The position numbers were made by a program, and so were the translations under genes. Of a stretch of DNA of 64,000 nucleotides, positions 56,073 through 64,000 are shown piece after piece (position 1 is the first letter of the stretch; the number at the start of each line of letters is the position of its first letter). Location: assembly GCA_903918195.1 (NCBI GenBank), contig CAIXDS010000099.1:1-64000 (forward strand), given 5' to 3'. The notes beneath the pieces were generated by a model. That model saw nothing but the letters and a program-made list of their open reading frames with translations, had not been told where the DNA came from and ran no database searches. Source of the DNA: an uncultured Acetobacteraceae bacterium (GTDB lineage Bacteria > Pseudomonadota > Alphaproteobacteria > Acetobacterales > Acetobacteraceae).

Positions 56073-57965
56073 ATGCCAAACAGAACCATCGGTGCTGACG
56101 CCGGCCCAGGCCACGCCGCGCCCGGCCTGCCCGCCCTCGCGCTGACCGCAATCGGCGTGGTGTTCGGCGATATCGGCACCAGCCCGCTCTATACGCTCAA
56201 GACCGTGGTCGAACTCGCCGGTGGCTCCCCCGCCCCGGAGATGGCGCTGGGCCTGTTGTCCCTGCTGATCTGGACGCTGATTATCGTTACCTGCATCAAG
56301 TACATCACCTTCGTGATGCAGGTGGATAATGACGGCGAGGGGGGCATCCTCGCTTTGATGTCCTTGCTCGGCGTCAAGCGGGCGAAGCGGCCGCTGATTG
56401 TCGCCGTCGGGCTGTTCGGGGCCGCCCTGATCTATGGCGACGGCGCCATCACCCCGGCGATTTCAGTTCTGTCCGCCGTTGAGGGGCTGGAGATCGCGGC
56501 ACCCTCGATAACCCCCTTCGTGCTGCCGACGGCGGTCGCTGTGCTGCTGGCGCTGTTCGCCCTCCAGCCGCTGGGAACAGCGCGTATCGGCCGGCTGTTC
56601 GGCCCGGTGATGACGCTGTGGTTCGTCGTTATCGGGCTGCTCGGCGCCTGGGGCGTCATCCAGCACCCGGCTGTCTTCGCCGCCCTCGATCCGCGCCATG
56701 CCATCCGCGTGCTGACGAATGGCGGCGCGAGCGGCTTCCTGGTGCTCGGCGGCGTCTTCCTCTGCGTCACCGGCGCCGAGGCGCTGTATGCCGACATGGG
56801 GCATGTCGGCGCCAAGCCCATCCGTGTTGCCTGGTTCGGCCTCGTGATGCCGACGCTGGTGCTGAACTACGCCGGCCAGACCGGCTTGCTGCTCGACGGG
56901 TCACCGGCCGGCGAGAACATCTTCTATAGCCTTTGCCCGGCGCCGCTGCTGCTGCCGCTGATCATCCTGGCGACACTTGCTACGGTCATCGCCAGTCAGT
57001 CCATCATCTCCGGCGCCTTTTCCATGACGCGCCAGGCGATCCAGCTTGGCTGGTGCCCGCCCCTGCGGGTCACCCAGACCTCGCAGGAAGGCTACGGCCA
57101 GATTTATGTCGGCGTCGTCAATTGGCTGCTGATGATCGTGACCGTCGGGCTCGCGCTCGGGTTCGGCAAATCCGACAACCTCGCCGCGGCCTATGGCATC
57201 GCCGTGTCGTTGACCATGCTGCTGACGACGGTGCTGCTGTTCATTGCCATGCGCGAGATCTGGCACTGGAGCATGCCGCTCGCGGCCGCCTTCGGCGGCT
57301 GTTTTGCCGTGATCGACATCGCGTTCGTGCTGTCCAACGGCATGAAGATCGCCGAGGGCGGCTGGGTGCCGTTGCTGCTTGCGGTGATCGTCTGGGGGTT
57401 GATGGCGATCTGGCATCGCGGCACCGGCGCTGTCGTGGCGACCCTGCAAAACCGCACGGTGCCGATGGCGCAGTTCCTCGCCGACATCGTCGCCAAGGGC
57501 ATCCAGCGCGTGCCCGGCACCGCCGTGTTCATGACCCGGACGATGCGGGAGGCACCGCCGCTGATGCTCTGGCACGTGAAGAACAACCGCGCCTTGCACA
57601 GCCACCTCATCGCGGTGACCTGCCTGACCGAGTCCATCCCGTATGTCGATGCGCCGCGGCGGGTGGAACTTGAGCGGGTGGCGCCGGATTTCTGGCGGAT
57701 GATCGCGCGCTACGGATTTATGGAACAGCCCGACATCCCACGCCTGTTGATCGAGGGAAAGCGGCGCGGCTGCACTCTGCCGCTGGACGACATCACCTAT
57801 TATGTCGGCCACGAAACGGTTGTGCATCGCCGCGTGGGCCCGGCAATGCCGCGCTGGCAGGAGGCCATCTACGCCTTCATGGTCCGCAATGCGGGAACCG
57901 TGGCCGGCTTGTTCAGCCTGCCGCGCGACGGCGTGGTCGAAATCGGCCGCATCGTCGAGATCTGA
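56073..57965 (+). CDS. kup: KUP-family potassium uptake transporter
   Basis: 630 residues, inner membrane, about 12 helices in the first 450 residues and a soluble C-terminus. N-terminal signature IGVVFGDIGTSPLYTLKTV, then YGDGAITPAISVLSAVEGLE, GAEALYADMGHVG, LNYAGQTGLLL, SQSIISGAFSMTRQAIQLGW and YGIAVSLTMLLTTVL. In KUP proteins these helices form the K+/H+ symport path. The C-terminal domain ends with RHVGHETVV-like YVGHETVVHRR and FSLPRDGVVEIGRIVEI. Stands alone after yjbQ. Confidence 0.97.
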   Translation: MPNRTIGADAGPGHAAPGLPALALTAIGVVFGDIGTSPLYTLKTVVELAGGSPAPEMALGLLSLLIWTLIIVTCIKYITFVMQVDNDGEGGILALMSLLGVKRAKRPLIVAVGLFGAALIYGDGAITPAISVLSAVEGLEIAAPSITPFVLPTAVAVLLALFALQPLGTARIGRLFGPVMTLWFVVIGLLGAWGVIQHPAVFAALDPRHAIRVLTNGGASGFLVLGGVFLCVTGAEALYADMGHVGAKPIRVAWFGLVMPTLVLNYAGQTGLLLDGSPAGENIFYSLCPAPLLLPLIILATLATVIASQSIISGAFSMTRQAIQLGWCPPLRVTQTSQEGYGQIYVGVVNWLLMIVTVGLALGFGKSDNLAAAYGIAVSLTMLLTTVLLFIAMREIWHWSMPLAAAFGGCFAVIDIAFVLSNGMKIAEGGWVPLLLAVIVWGLMAIWHRGTGAVVATLQNRTVPMAQFLADIVAKGIQRVPGTAVFMTRTMREAPPLMLWHVKNNRALHSHLIAVTCLTESIPYVDAPRRVELERVAPDFWRMIARYGFMEQPDIPRLLIEGKRRGCTLPLDDITYYVGHETVVHRRVGPAMPRWQEAIYAFMVRNAGTVAGLFSLPRDGVVEIGRIVEI

Positions 57966-58200
57966 GCTGCGTGCCGCCACGTTACCGATACGTGACGGAA
58001 ATATTGTCGTTCCGTTGCGGCGGTCGATGGGACCGGACCGATAGGGTGCTCCTCCGGAACGGCCAAGCTCGCGCTTCTGGCGGCGTGCCATAGCGTTACA
58101 GAGATGCGGCTCGACTATATCGCATGCTTTGCGTTCATCACACAACGTTCACCAACGCCGGATATGGTGCAGCGATTGAACGAGATGGAGTGCTGTGCGC

Positions 58201-60504
58201 ATGGCAACGCTGACGGTCGGCACCGGTAGCCAATACGAATTCCACACGATCGCCGCCGCCGTGGCCGCATCCAGCGATGGCGACGTCGTGCTCGTCGCGG
58301 CGGGGACGTACACCAACGATTTCCTCGACTTCACCGACAGTATCACGTTGCAGGCCGTGGGCGGCCTGGTGGTCATCAACGCGACGGTGCCGCCGCCGGA
58401 CGCCAAGGCGATCATTACCGAGGGCGCAGTCGGCGCGAATGTCACCGTTAGCGGCTTCGAACTCAACGGGGCGGCGGTGTCGGATGCCAATGGCGGCAAC
58501 GGCGCGGGCATCCGCTACCAGGGCGGCAATCTGACGCTGTTTGATGACGGCATCCACAACAACCAGAACGGTATTCTCGCCGGCGCACCGGTCGCTGGTG
58601 CCGGAACGATATCGATCAACACCTGCGAGTTCGCCGGCAACGGCTCCGGCACCGGAGCAACGCACAACATCTACATCGGCGATATTGGCCTGCTGCAGAT
58701 CACCAATAGCTATATTCACGGCGCCGTGGTCGGGCACGAAATCAAGAGCCGTGCCGAAAACACCATCATCACCAACAACCGCATCGACGACGGTCCGACC
58801 GGTACCGCCAGCTACAGTATCGACCTGCCGAATGGCGGTAATGCGACGATTACCGGCAACGTCATCGAGCAAGGGCCGTTGTCGCAGAACCCCGCCATCA
58901 TCGCCTATGGCGAGGAAGGATCGCTGCACGCGGGGACAAGTGTCACCGTCGCCGGCAACACGATCCTCAATGACCTCAACAAGTCCGACGTCTCGGCGGT
59001 GTGGAACACCACGACCGCCAACATCATGTTCAGCGACAACCAGGTCTATGGGCTGACCGCGGCGCAACTGGTCAGTGGCACCGGGACCGTGAGCGGCACG
59101 ACTTTGCTGACCAGCGAGCCGGCCCTGGACACGTCGTCTCCGTGGCTGGCCGCGCCGACGGTAACCACCGTCACGGCCGCACCCGCCGCGGGAGATGTCA
59201 GTGTCGGCGAGGTGGCAATTTTCACGCTTGCCCTGAGCGAGCCGGTGACGGTCTCCGGCGGCGTGCCGGATCTGCTGCTGAACGATGGCGGTCGCGCGAC
59301 TTACGACGCGGCGGCGTCGAGCGGGACGGTGCTGGTGTTCGACTATACGGTGCAGTCCGGCCAGACCACGCCAGCGCTGGCGGTGACCGGGTTCGATGCG
59401 AACGGGGCTGTGATCCAGAGCCCGACGGGGACCAGTGCCAATTTCGCGGGAGCGCTGGCATCGTTCGCCAATCTGGGGGTCAACACCGACCTTGTTGACA
59501 GGCTCAATGTCGATCAACAGCTTGAGCTGGACTATATCGGCTATTTCAACCGCGCCGCCGATCGTGGCGGGCTCACCTTCTGGGCCGGGCAGGACACGAC
59601 AGCGCAGAGCGGCGGCCAAAGCGCGACGGCGGCGCTGACCAACATCGCCAACGCGTTCGCGCAGCAGCCGGAAACCGAGGCGCTCTATCCGATCCTGAGC
59701 ACTCCTGATCTGAACCTGCAGAGCGCCGGCGCCCAGACCGCACTCGCCACCTTTATTGATAACGTCTACCGCAACCTGTTCGATCGGGCGGCCGATGCGA
59801 GTGGCAAGGCCTACTGGCTCGATCAGCTCACCAGCGGTGCGGTCTGGCTTGGCGCGGCGGTTCTGGCGATTGCCAACGGCGCACTGGGGGCCGATGCGAT
59901 CAAAGTGCAAAACAAGATTGCCGTGGCACTTGACTTCACAACCAGGACGGGAGCGGCCGGGCTGGGCAGCACGTCACCATTGCCGGCGGCCTTCGTGACC
60001 GCCGCCCAAAGCGTGCTGAGCGGTGTTGACGGCGTATCGCTGAACGACGCGTCGGTGACCGCGGGCATGAACGCGACGACGGCGTACATCGCCAGCCCGG
60101 CAAGCGTTGGCGCGACCGCCGCCAACGACCTGATCACGATCTCGACATCCAACACCGTCACCGATCCCGGGCCGGGCAGTCACACGATTCGGTTCATCAC
60201 CGGCGTCAGCGCCGACACAATCGTGCTGCACAGCGGCGCGGCGGATCAGATCAGCGGCTTCAATCTGGCCGCCGGCGACGTGCTGGACCTGCGCAGCCTG
60301 CTTTCCGAAGCGCAGTTGAATATCCAGGATGTGCTGCCGAAGCTGGGGTCCTACTTTACCGTTGCCGACCAGGGGGCGGATGCGGTGCTGCTGTTCGATC
60401 CGTTTGGACATGGCGCTGGCAGCGCTGTTGCTGTACTGAAGGGCATTGGTAGCGCAGTCGCAAATATAGAAATTTTGTCGAGCGATAACGCTATTCGTGT
60501 ATAG
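58201..60504 (+). CDS. Probable type I secreted protein: beta-helix, Ig-like and DUF4214 domains
   Basis: 767 residues, no N-terminal signal peptide. Residues about 1-300: right-handed parallel beta-helix (ATLTVGTGSQYEFHTIAAAV, ITNNRIDD, ATITGNVIEQG). About 310-420: bacterial Ig-like repeat (FTLALSEPVTVSGGVPDLLL). About 425-590: two DUF4214 blocks (YIGYFNRAADRGGLTFWAGQ and VYRNLFDRAADASGKAYWLD). About 640-767: C-terminal secretion target (ISGFNLAAGDVLDLRSLL, ADAVLLFDPFGHG) as in VCA0849-type T1SS substrates. No GGxGxDxUx nonapeptides are present. GTG 58195 or ATG 58201, GGAG upstream. The T1SS pair at 8.7-12.4 kb may export it. Confidence 0.85.
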   Translation: MATLTVGTGSQYEFHTIAAAVAASSDGDVVLVAAGTYTNDFLDFTDSITLQAVGGLVVINATVPPPDAKAIITEGAVGANVTVSGFELNGAAVSDANGGNGAGIRYQGGNLTLFDDGIHNNQNGILAGAPVAGAGTISINTCEFAGNGSGTGATHNIYIGDIGLLQITNSYIHGAVVGHEIKSRAENTIITNNRIDDGPTGTASYSIDLPNGGNATITGNVIEQGPLSQNPAIIAYGEEGSLHAGTSVTVAGNTILNDLNKSDVSAVWNTTTANIMFSDNQVYGLTAAQLVSGTGTVSGTTLLTSEPALDTSSPWLAAPTVTTVTAAPAAGDVSVGEVAIFTLALSEPVTVSGGVPDLLLNDGGRATYDAAASSGTVLVFDYTVQSGQTTPALAVTGFDANGAVIQSPTGTSANFAGALASFANLGVNTDLVDRLNVDQQLELDYIGYFNRAADRGGLTFWAGQDTTAQSGGQSATAALTNIANAFAQQPETEALYPILSTPDLNLQSAGAQTALATFIDNVYRNLFDRAADASGKAYWLDQLTSGAVWLGAAVLAIANGALGADAIKVQNKIAVALDFTTRTGAAGLGSTSPLPAAFVTAAQSVLSGVDGVSLNDASVTAGMNATTAYIASPASVGATAANDLITISTSNTVTDPGPGSHTIRFITGVSADTIVLHSGAADQISGFNLAAGDVLDLRSLLSEAQLNIQDVLPKLGSYFTVADQGADAVLLFDPFGHGAGSAVAVLKGIGSAVANIEILSSDNAIRV

Positions 60505-60928
60505 AGATAATTTTTTGTCACTTTACATTTATATTACTTTAATGACCATCAAATTTTTGTGGTAATTGCTTCCTGTCTCCGGTTCTCGATCAGAGCCGGA
60601 AGATGGCCCGCATCATTCCGGTCGCGGAGCACGGCACAAGCCATTCAGTTCGTCAAAGCCGGATGCGACCGGCAAATCGGCGTGCTGCCGTTCGCCGCGA
60701 TAACGGCGCCGATCAGGCTGTCCGGATGATACCGCAACGCCAGAACGAGCTCATGCCTGATTGAGCAGACACGTTTTGGTGAGCTTTGCGTTCCGCCAGT
60801 GTATTTGCCTGCGATGAACGCCTCTTACGCTAGCCAACGTCGCATCGATGACGCTATCGTGGCCAGCAGAAGGGACAGGTAGATTCGAACTAAGGGCCGA
60901 TCGCAAGCTCAGCAAGGAAGACTCGCCT
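60505..60928. other. 420-base intergenic region, AT-rich at its left end
   Basis: 60505-60570 is strikingly AT-rich (GATAATTTTTTGTC, ATTTATATTACTTT) and probably marks the end of the DUF4214 gene's transcript. CCGGTTCT-CGATC-AGAGCCGG at 60579-60599 is a hairpin with one G-T pair. The remainder (about 60600-60840) shows no gene; a minus-strand frame at 60751-61041 has no family likeness. Confidence 0.5.
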
Positions 60929-62215
60929 GTGAAGACAGTTTCTATGGTGGGTAATCGTGCCCGTCTTCGGCGGGTTAGCGATTTACTGGCTGCGACATAT
61001 TGGCGAGGTGGCCTTACTTCGGCAACCAAGCTTTTTTTCACCCTGGTGTGGCGGAAGCTTCCGCTGGTTTGGAGTCAACTGACGACGCCACCGCGTGCCT
61101 CGGCGATCCGTCGCCATGTTGAGGAGCGGCGCGCTGTGTCGTCGCGTCCCTACATCGCCGTGGCCGTGACCGGTGGCGTGGGCGACCTGGTGGTCATCGC
61201 CCGCTTCATGCGCGATCTGGGCGCAGCGGTGGGGGACATCGGCTTCGACGTTTTCTCGCCCAGGCCGGAACAGACGGCCTGGGCATTTTCTGCGGTACCA
61301 GGGTTCATCGGCTCCTACCATGACAACATGTTCGAGCAGGTACTGCCGGAATACGATGTCGGGTTGCGCGCCAATCAGATGGTGGTTGTCTATCAAGAAA
61401 CCCTTCGATGGAGCCGCCTTCGCGGCATGCGGGACGTGGTCAGGATCATCAACAACCTCATCAGCGCCCGTGCGAAGATCGACGTGTTCGTTGACCGCCA
61501 TCCATTTCTGGACAACTTCGTGGCGAGGACCGCAGTCTTCTCGGAACGGACACGGCGCGACTTTCTGCATGCCATGGCAGGAATACCGTATGGCGGAGAT
61601 CGCATGTCGATTCCGCGCGATGCCGGTATTGTCGCCCAGCTTGGTCTTAAGTCCCGGCACTATGTCACGGTTCACAACGGCTTCGATACGGGATTTGTCA
61701 TTACCGGTCGCCGTGCGACCAAGTGCTACCGGCGTTTTGACGCCGTCGTGGCCATTCTGAAACAGTCGCTGCCGCATTTAACCTTCGTTCAGGTCGGCGC
61801 GGGAACCAGCGAGCCGATTGCCGAGTGCGATATCGATCTGATTGGCAAGACGACACTCTCAGAGGTCGCTGCTATTTTGGCCGGCGCGGCGTTCCACATC
61901 GACAACGAAAGCGGTCTGGTTCACCTCGCGCGCTGTTATGGCGTGAGTGCGGGGGTCGTGTTCGGACCGACGCCGGCGGACTACTTCGCGTATCCCGACA
62001 ATTTGAGTATCGAGCCGCCGATCTGTGGCAATTGCTGGTGGATGACACGGACATGGATGGATTTATGTCCCAAAGGCTATGCGACGCCGCGCTGCATGAC
62101 CGAGCAGGACCCGGCCCTGGTTGCCGACCGAATCCTCGCTGAAATAGGCAGTCCTGGTCAAATCCCGGCGCGGCAGAGCGTTATCAAAGAGGTGACCAGC
62201 CAGTTACAGTCATGA
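60929..62215 (+). CDS. GT9-like (heptosyltransferase-type) glycosyltransferase
   Basis: About 428 residues. After a basic, membrane-associating N-terminus, VAVTGGVGDLVVIARFMRDL matches the GDLV/GDxLL start of GT9 enzymes; YVTVHNGFDTGF, FVQVGAGTSEPIAECDIDLI, GKTTLSEVAAILAGAAFHID, NESGLVHLARCYGV and VVFGPTPADYF are the C-terminal GT9 blocks. A Cys-rich end (CGNCWWM, CPKGYATPRCM) recurs in several GT9 groups. GTG 60929 has AAGGAAG in front; an ATG at 60848 is in frame. It follows the secreted DUF4214 gene and may modify surface glycans. Confidence 0.82.
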   Translation: MKTVSMVGNRARLRRVSDLLAATYWRGGLTSATKLFFTLVWRKLPLVWSQLTTPPRASAIRRHVEERRAVSSRPYIAVAVTGGVGDLVVIARFMRDLGAAVGDIGFDVFSPRPEQTAWAFSAVPGFIGSYHDNMFEQVLPEYDVGLRANQMVVVYQETLRWSRLRGMRDVVRIINNLISARAKIDVFVDRHPFLDNFVARTAVFSERTRRDFLHAMAGIPYGGDRMSIPRDAGIVAQLGLKSRHYVTVHNGFDTGFVITGRRATKCYRRFDAVVAILKQSLPHLTFVQVGAGTSEPIAECDIDLIGKTTLSEVAAILAGAAFHIDNESGLVHLARCYGVSAGVVFGPTPADYFAYPDNLSIEPPICGNCWWMTRTWMDLCPKGYATPRCMTEQDPALVADRILAEIGSPGQIPARQSVIKEVTSQLQS

Positions 62216-62270
62216 GGACGAGCAACGGCCCCGGGCCTGCGATCCCGCGGCGGTCCCGTTCGGCTTGATA

Positions 62271-62600
62271 TTACGCCAGGGCCAGGGTCACCACCCCCGC
62301 CGCGATCAGCCCGATCGCCGCCAGGTGCATCACTGTCAGCGGTTCGTGGAAGGCGTAATGCCCGATCAGCGCCGCCGCGATGTAGGAGATCGCAGTGAAG
62401 GGCAGCGCGACCGACATCGGGATGCGCCGCAGCGCCACGATGTAGAACATCGCCGCTCCGCCGTAGAGCATCAGGCCCAGAATGGTGCGCCAGTCCAGCA
62501 ACTGGTGCAGGAAGTCGGGCGCGCTGGCGCCGGCCTTCAGCAGGGTTTGCCCCGCCATGCTGGTGGCGATGGCGGCGAGCAGAACGGCCCAGTAGATCAT
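62271..62600 (-). CDS. Small EmrE/ArnE-like membrane protein
   Basis: 109 residues with four hydrophobic helices (YWAVLLAAIATSMAGQTLLKA, ILGLMLYGGAAMFYIVAL, MSVALPFTAISYIAAALIGHYA, VMHLAAIGLIAAGVVTLALA), the layout of small multidrug resistance and ArnE/ArnF-type proteins. The GQTLLKAG and ALPFTAISYI segments fit the ArnE side better than drug pumps. It lies 28 bases after an ArnC/GtrB-like transferase gene, so flipping of an undecaprenyl-phosphate sugar is likely. Confidence 0.8.
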   Translation of the reverse strand: MIYWAVLLAAIATSMAGQTLLKAGASAPDFLHQLLDWRTILGLMLYGGAAMFYIVALRRIPMSVALPFTAISYIAAALIGHYAFHEPLTVMHLAAIGLIAAGVVTLALA

Positions 62601-62628
62601 CGCGCGGCTCGCCCGCCGGCCGGAATCG

Positions 62629-63654
62629 TCATGCCGCCTCCTGCCGCCCGCCGGCGCCGTCACTGCGCTCGACCAGCCGGACCGTGCCCTGCGGCTTGCC
62701 ATTGGCGGAGAGGAATGTGCGGCCGATATATTCTCCCATCACGCCGAGCACCATGAACTGCACGCCGGAGACCAGCAGGAGGGCGGTCATGGTCGAGGCC
62801 CAGCCGCTCGGCGTGGCGTGCGTCGTCAGCGCCTCGATGATGGTGGCGGCGGCGCCGGCCACGCCCAGCGCCGCCATCGCCACCCCGGCAAGGATGGCCA
62901 GGCGCAGCGGCACCAGCGAAAAACTGGTGGCGAGGTTCAGCCACAGCAGCACCAGACGCTTCAGCGTGTAGTTGGAACGGCCCTCGGCGCGCGGCAGGTG
63001 GCGCACCTCGATGCTGTCGATGCGCTGCGTCACCTGCATGATCAGCCCGTCCACATACGGATAAGGGCCGCTGTAGCGGGTGACCGCGCGCACCACCAGT
63101 TCCGACATGCAACGGAAGGACGAGAGATACAGCCCGCGCGGCTTGTCCAGCAGCCAGTCCGCCACCTGGTTGGCGAAGCGGCTGCCCAGGTTGCGCCAGC
63201 CGGCGTGCTTTTTCACGGCAAAACGGGTGTACACCACGTCCCAGCCGCCCAGCCGGGCATGATTGTACAGCTTCAGCACCTCCTCGGGGGGGTTCTGCAG
63301 GTCGTCGTCCATGGTGATGACGAAGGCGCCGGTGGCGTGACGCAGCCCGGTCATGACCGCGTTGTGCTCGCCGTAGTTGCGGGCGTGCTCGATATAAACC
63401 ACCGGCACCGCGGCGTGGCGGACCAGTCCGCGGCAGATTTCGGCGGAATTGTCGGGGCTGCCGTCGTTCACCAGCACCACTTCCAGGCCGCCCTCGGGAG
63501 TCAGTTTCGCCAATTCCTCGACCAGCAGGCCGATGGTTGCCGCGCCACGGTAGACCGGAACGACGATGGATAGGCCCGGAGCGGGCCGGGACGCGGCGCC
63601 ATCCGGCGGGGCCGCGAGCGGGACAGGGGGCATACGGTCGAAATCCTCAGTCAT
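62629..63654 (-). CDS. GT2 glycosyltransferase, ArnC/GtrB/DPM-synthase type
   Basis: 341 residues. LSIVVPVYRGAATIGLLVEEL, VLVNDGSPDNSAEI, ITMDDDLQNPPEEVLKLY, FRCMSELVVRAV, YVDGLIMQVTQ, then RAEGRSNYTLKRLVLLWL before two C-terminal membrane helices (LAILAGVAMAALGVAGAAATI, TMTALLLVSGVQFMVLGVMG) and EYIGRTFLSANGKPQG. This is the form that charges undecaprenyl phosphate with a sugar. ATG 63654 overlaps the end of the methyltransferase gene by eight bases. Confidence 0.92.
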   Translation of the reverse strand: MTEDFDRMPPVPLAAPPDGAASRPAPGLSIVVPVYRGAATIGLLVEELAKLTPEGGLEVVLVNDGSPDNSAEICRGLVRHAAVPVVYIEHARNYGEHNAVMTGLRHATGAFVITMDDDLQNPPEEVLKLYNHARLGGWDVVYTRFAVKKHAGWRNLGSRFANQVADWLLDKPRGLYLSSFRCMSELVVRAVTRYSGPYPYVDGLIMQVTQRIDSIEVRHLPRAEGRSNYTLKRLVLLWLNLATSFSLVPLRLAILAGVAMAALGVAGAAATIIEALTTHATPSGWASTMTALLLVSGVQFMVLGVMGEYIGRTFLSANGKPQGTVRLVERSDGAGGRQEAA

Positions 63655-64000
63655 GGGCGCCCTCGGGTGCCGGGGGCCGGATCGCGGTTGCCAGCACCGA
63701 GCCGCCGGCGGGCAGCAGAATCGGCAGGCGGCGCTCGATCCTGGTTATGGCGTGCAGGGTCGCATCCAGCCATGGCGAAAACGGGGCGACGTCGGAGGCC
63801 GCGCCATCGTTGCGGGCGCGCAGCTTGCGTTGCAGCACCATCAGCGGCAACAGCAGCCCGTTCCAGTAGCGGGTGCGCACCTGGGTAAAGCCGGCAAGCC
63901 GCAGGGCTGCGGCTGTGCCACCGGCGGTCCAGCGGCGCACATTGTGCACCTGGCGGTCATGTGCCGATAGCAACCATGCATAGGCGGGCATGTTTACCAG
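63647..64000 (-). CDS. SAM-dependent methyltransferase, C-terminal part, cut by window end
   Basis: 118 residues; the frame is open at base 64000. NMPAYAWLLSAHDRQVHNVRRW and LRLAGFTQVRTRYWNGLLLPLMVLQRK match the end of class I methyltransferases found in polysaccharide loci (the HD..VHN..R+..... L...GF segment). The SAM-binding half lies beyond the window. It is followed by the GT2 gene with an overlap, so methyltransferase, GT2 and EmrE-like gene form one operon. Confidence 0.8.
   Translation of the reverse strand: MVNMPAYAWLLSAHDRQVHNVRRWTAGGTAAALRLAGFTQVRTRYWNGLLLPLMVLQRKLRARNDGAASDVAPFSPWLDATLHAITRIERRLPILLPAGGSVLATAIRPPAPEGAHD

Noticed and set aside
60751..61041. Minus-strand 96-codon frame as transposase remnant
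   Set aside because: No DDE-type or other transposase motif; it overlaps the start region of the GT9-like gene.

Overview
The window is about 64 kb of dense, GC-rich chromosome from an alphaproteobacterium, most likely Acetobacteraceae/Rhodospirillales. The clues are the bamA-skp-lpxD-fabZ-lpxA-lpxI block, the LpxI branch of lipid A synthesis, GatCAB with a second GluRS-like enzyme, class II DAHP synthase, an undivided cobalamin-dependent MetH, ubiTUV and cowN. CowN suggests a nitrogen fixer, and an FNR-type box in front of ubiTUV suggests that the cell lives with little oxygen at times. The family placement is inference from gene content, not from a search.

Layout. 0-1.1 kb: IS110-family transposase cut by the left edge, with a long non-coding 5' flank. 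1.3-2.8 kb: TPR/glycosyltransferase-like protein. 3-8.4 kb: metH with an ArsR-methyltransferase fusion regulator, a palindromic operator, a divergent degenerate COG0523-like small protein, and a GNAT enzyme. 8.7-19.6 kb: a type I secretion ABC transporter and membrane fusion protein, then a Sel1-repeat protein, a GT2-GT4 double glycosyltransferase, a ChW-like protein of unknown role and a GT4 enzyme, all on the plus strand; this looks like one surface/secretion locus. 19.6-22.5 kb: ubiV, ubiU and ubiT with overlapping stop/start codons, then tRNA-Val(CAC).

22.6-37.8 kb: housekeeping genes: DUF3108 protein, gph, glmU, glmS, succinate-semialdehyde dehydrogenase, glutathione reductase, class II aroG, nicotinate phosphoribosyltransferase, cowN, a small acyl-carrier-like protein, nadE, a hypothetical and a GluRS-like gltX. 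38-44.6 kb: outer-membrane and lipid A operon. 44.6-49.1 kb: gloA, a YcjF-like membrane protein, a cytidine-deaminase-like enzyme, a PEP-CTERM protein, a small hypothetical and a glycine-zipper lipoprotein. 49.1-52.9 kb: ruvX, diverging from gatCAB. 52.9-54.5 kb: an unrecognised, overlapping two-gene cassette. 54.7-58 kb: panC, yjbQ, kup. 58.2-64 kb: a DUF4214-containing probable T1SS substrate, a GT9-like protein, then a minus-strand group (methyltransferase cut by the right edge, ArnC/GtrB-like GT2, small EmrE-like membrane protein).

How they connect. GlmU and GlmS supply UDP-GlcNAc for LpxA/LpxD. NAPRT and NadE are two successive steps of NAD salvage. GatCAB and the second GluRS-like enzyme plausibly share the indirect Gln-tRNA route. 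The T1SS at 8.7 kb is a candidate exporter for the DUF4214 protein at 58.2 kb. A GC-rich hairpin family carrying CCAGGGC-N3-GCCCTGG recurs at gene ends (near 1.08, 19.6, 25.5, 30.8 and 45.9 kb) and probably serves as terminators.
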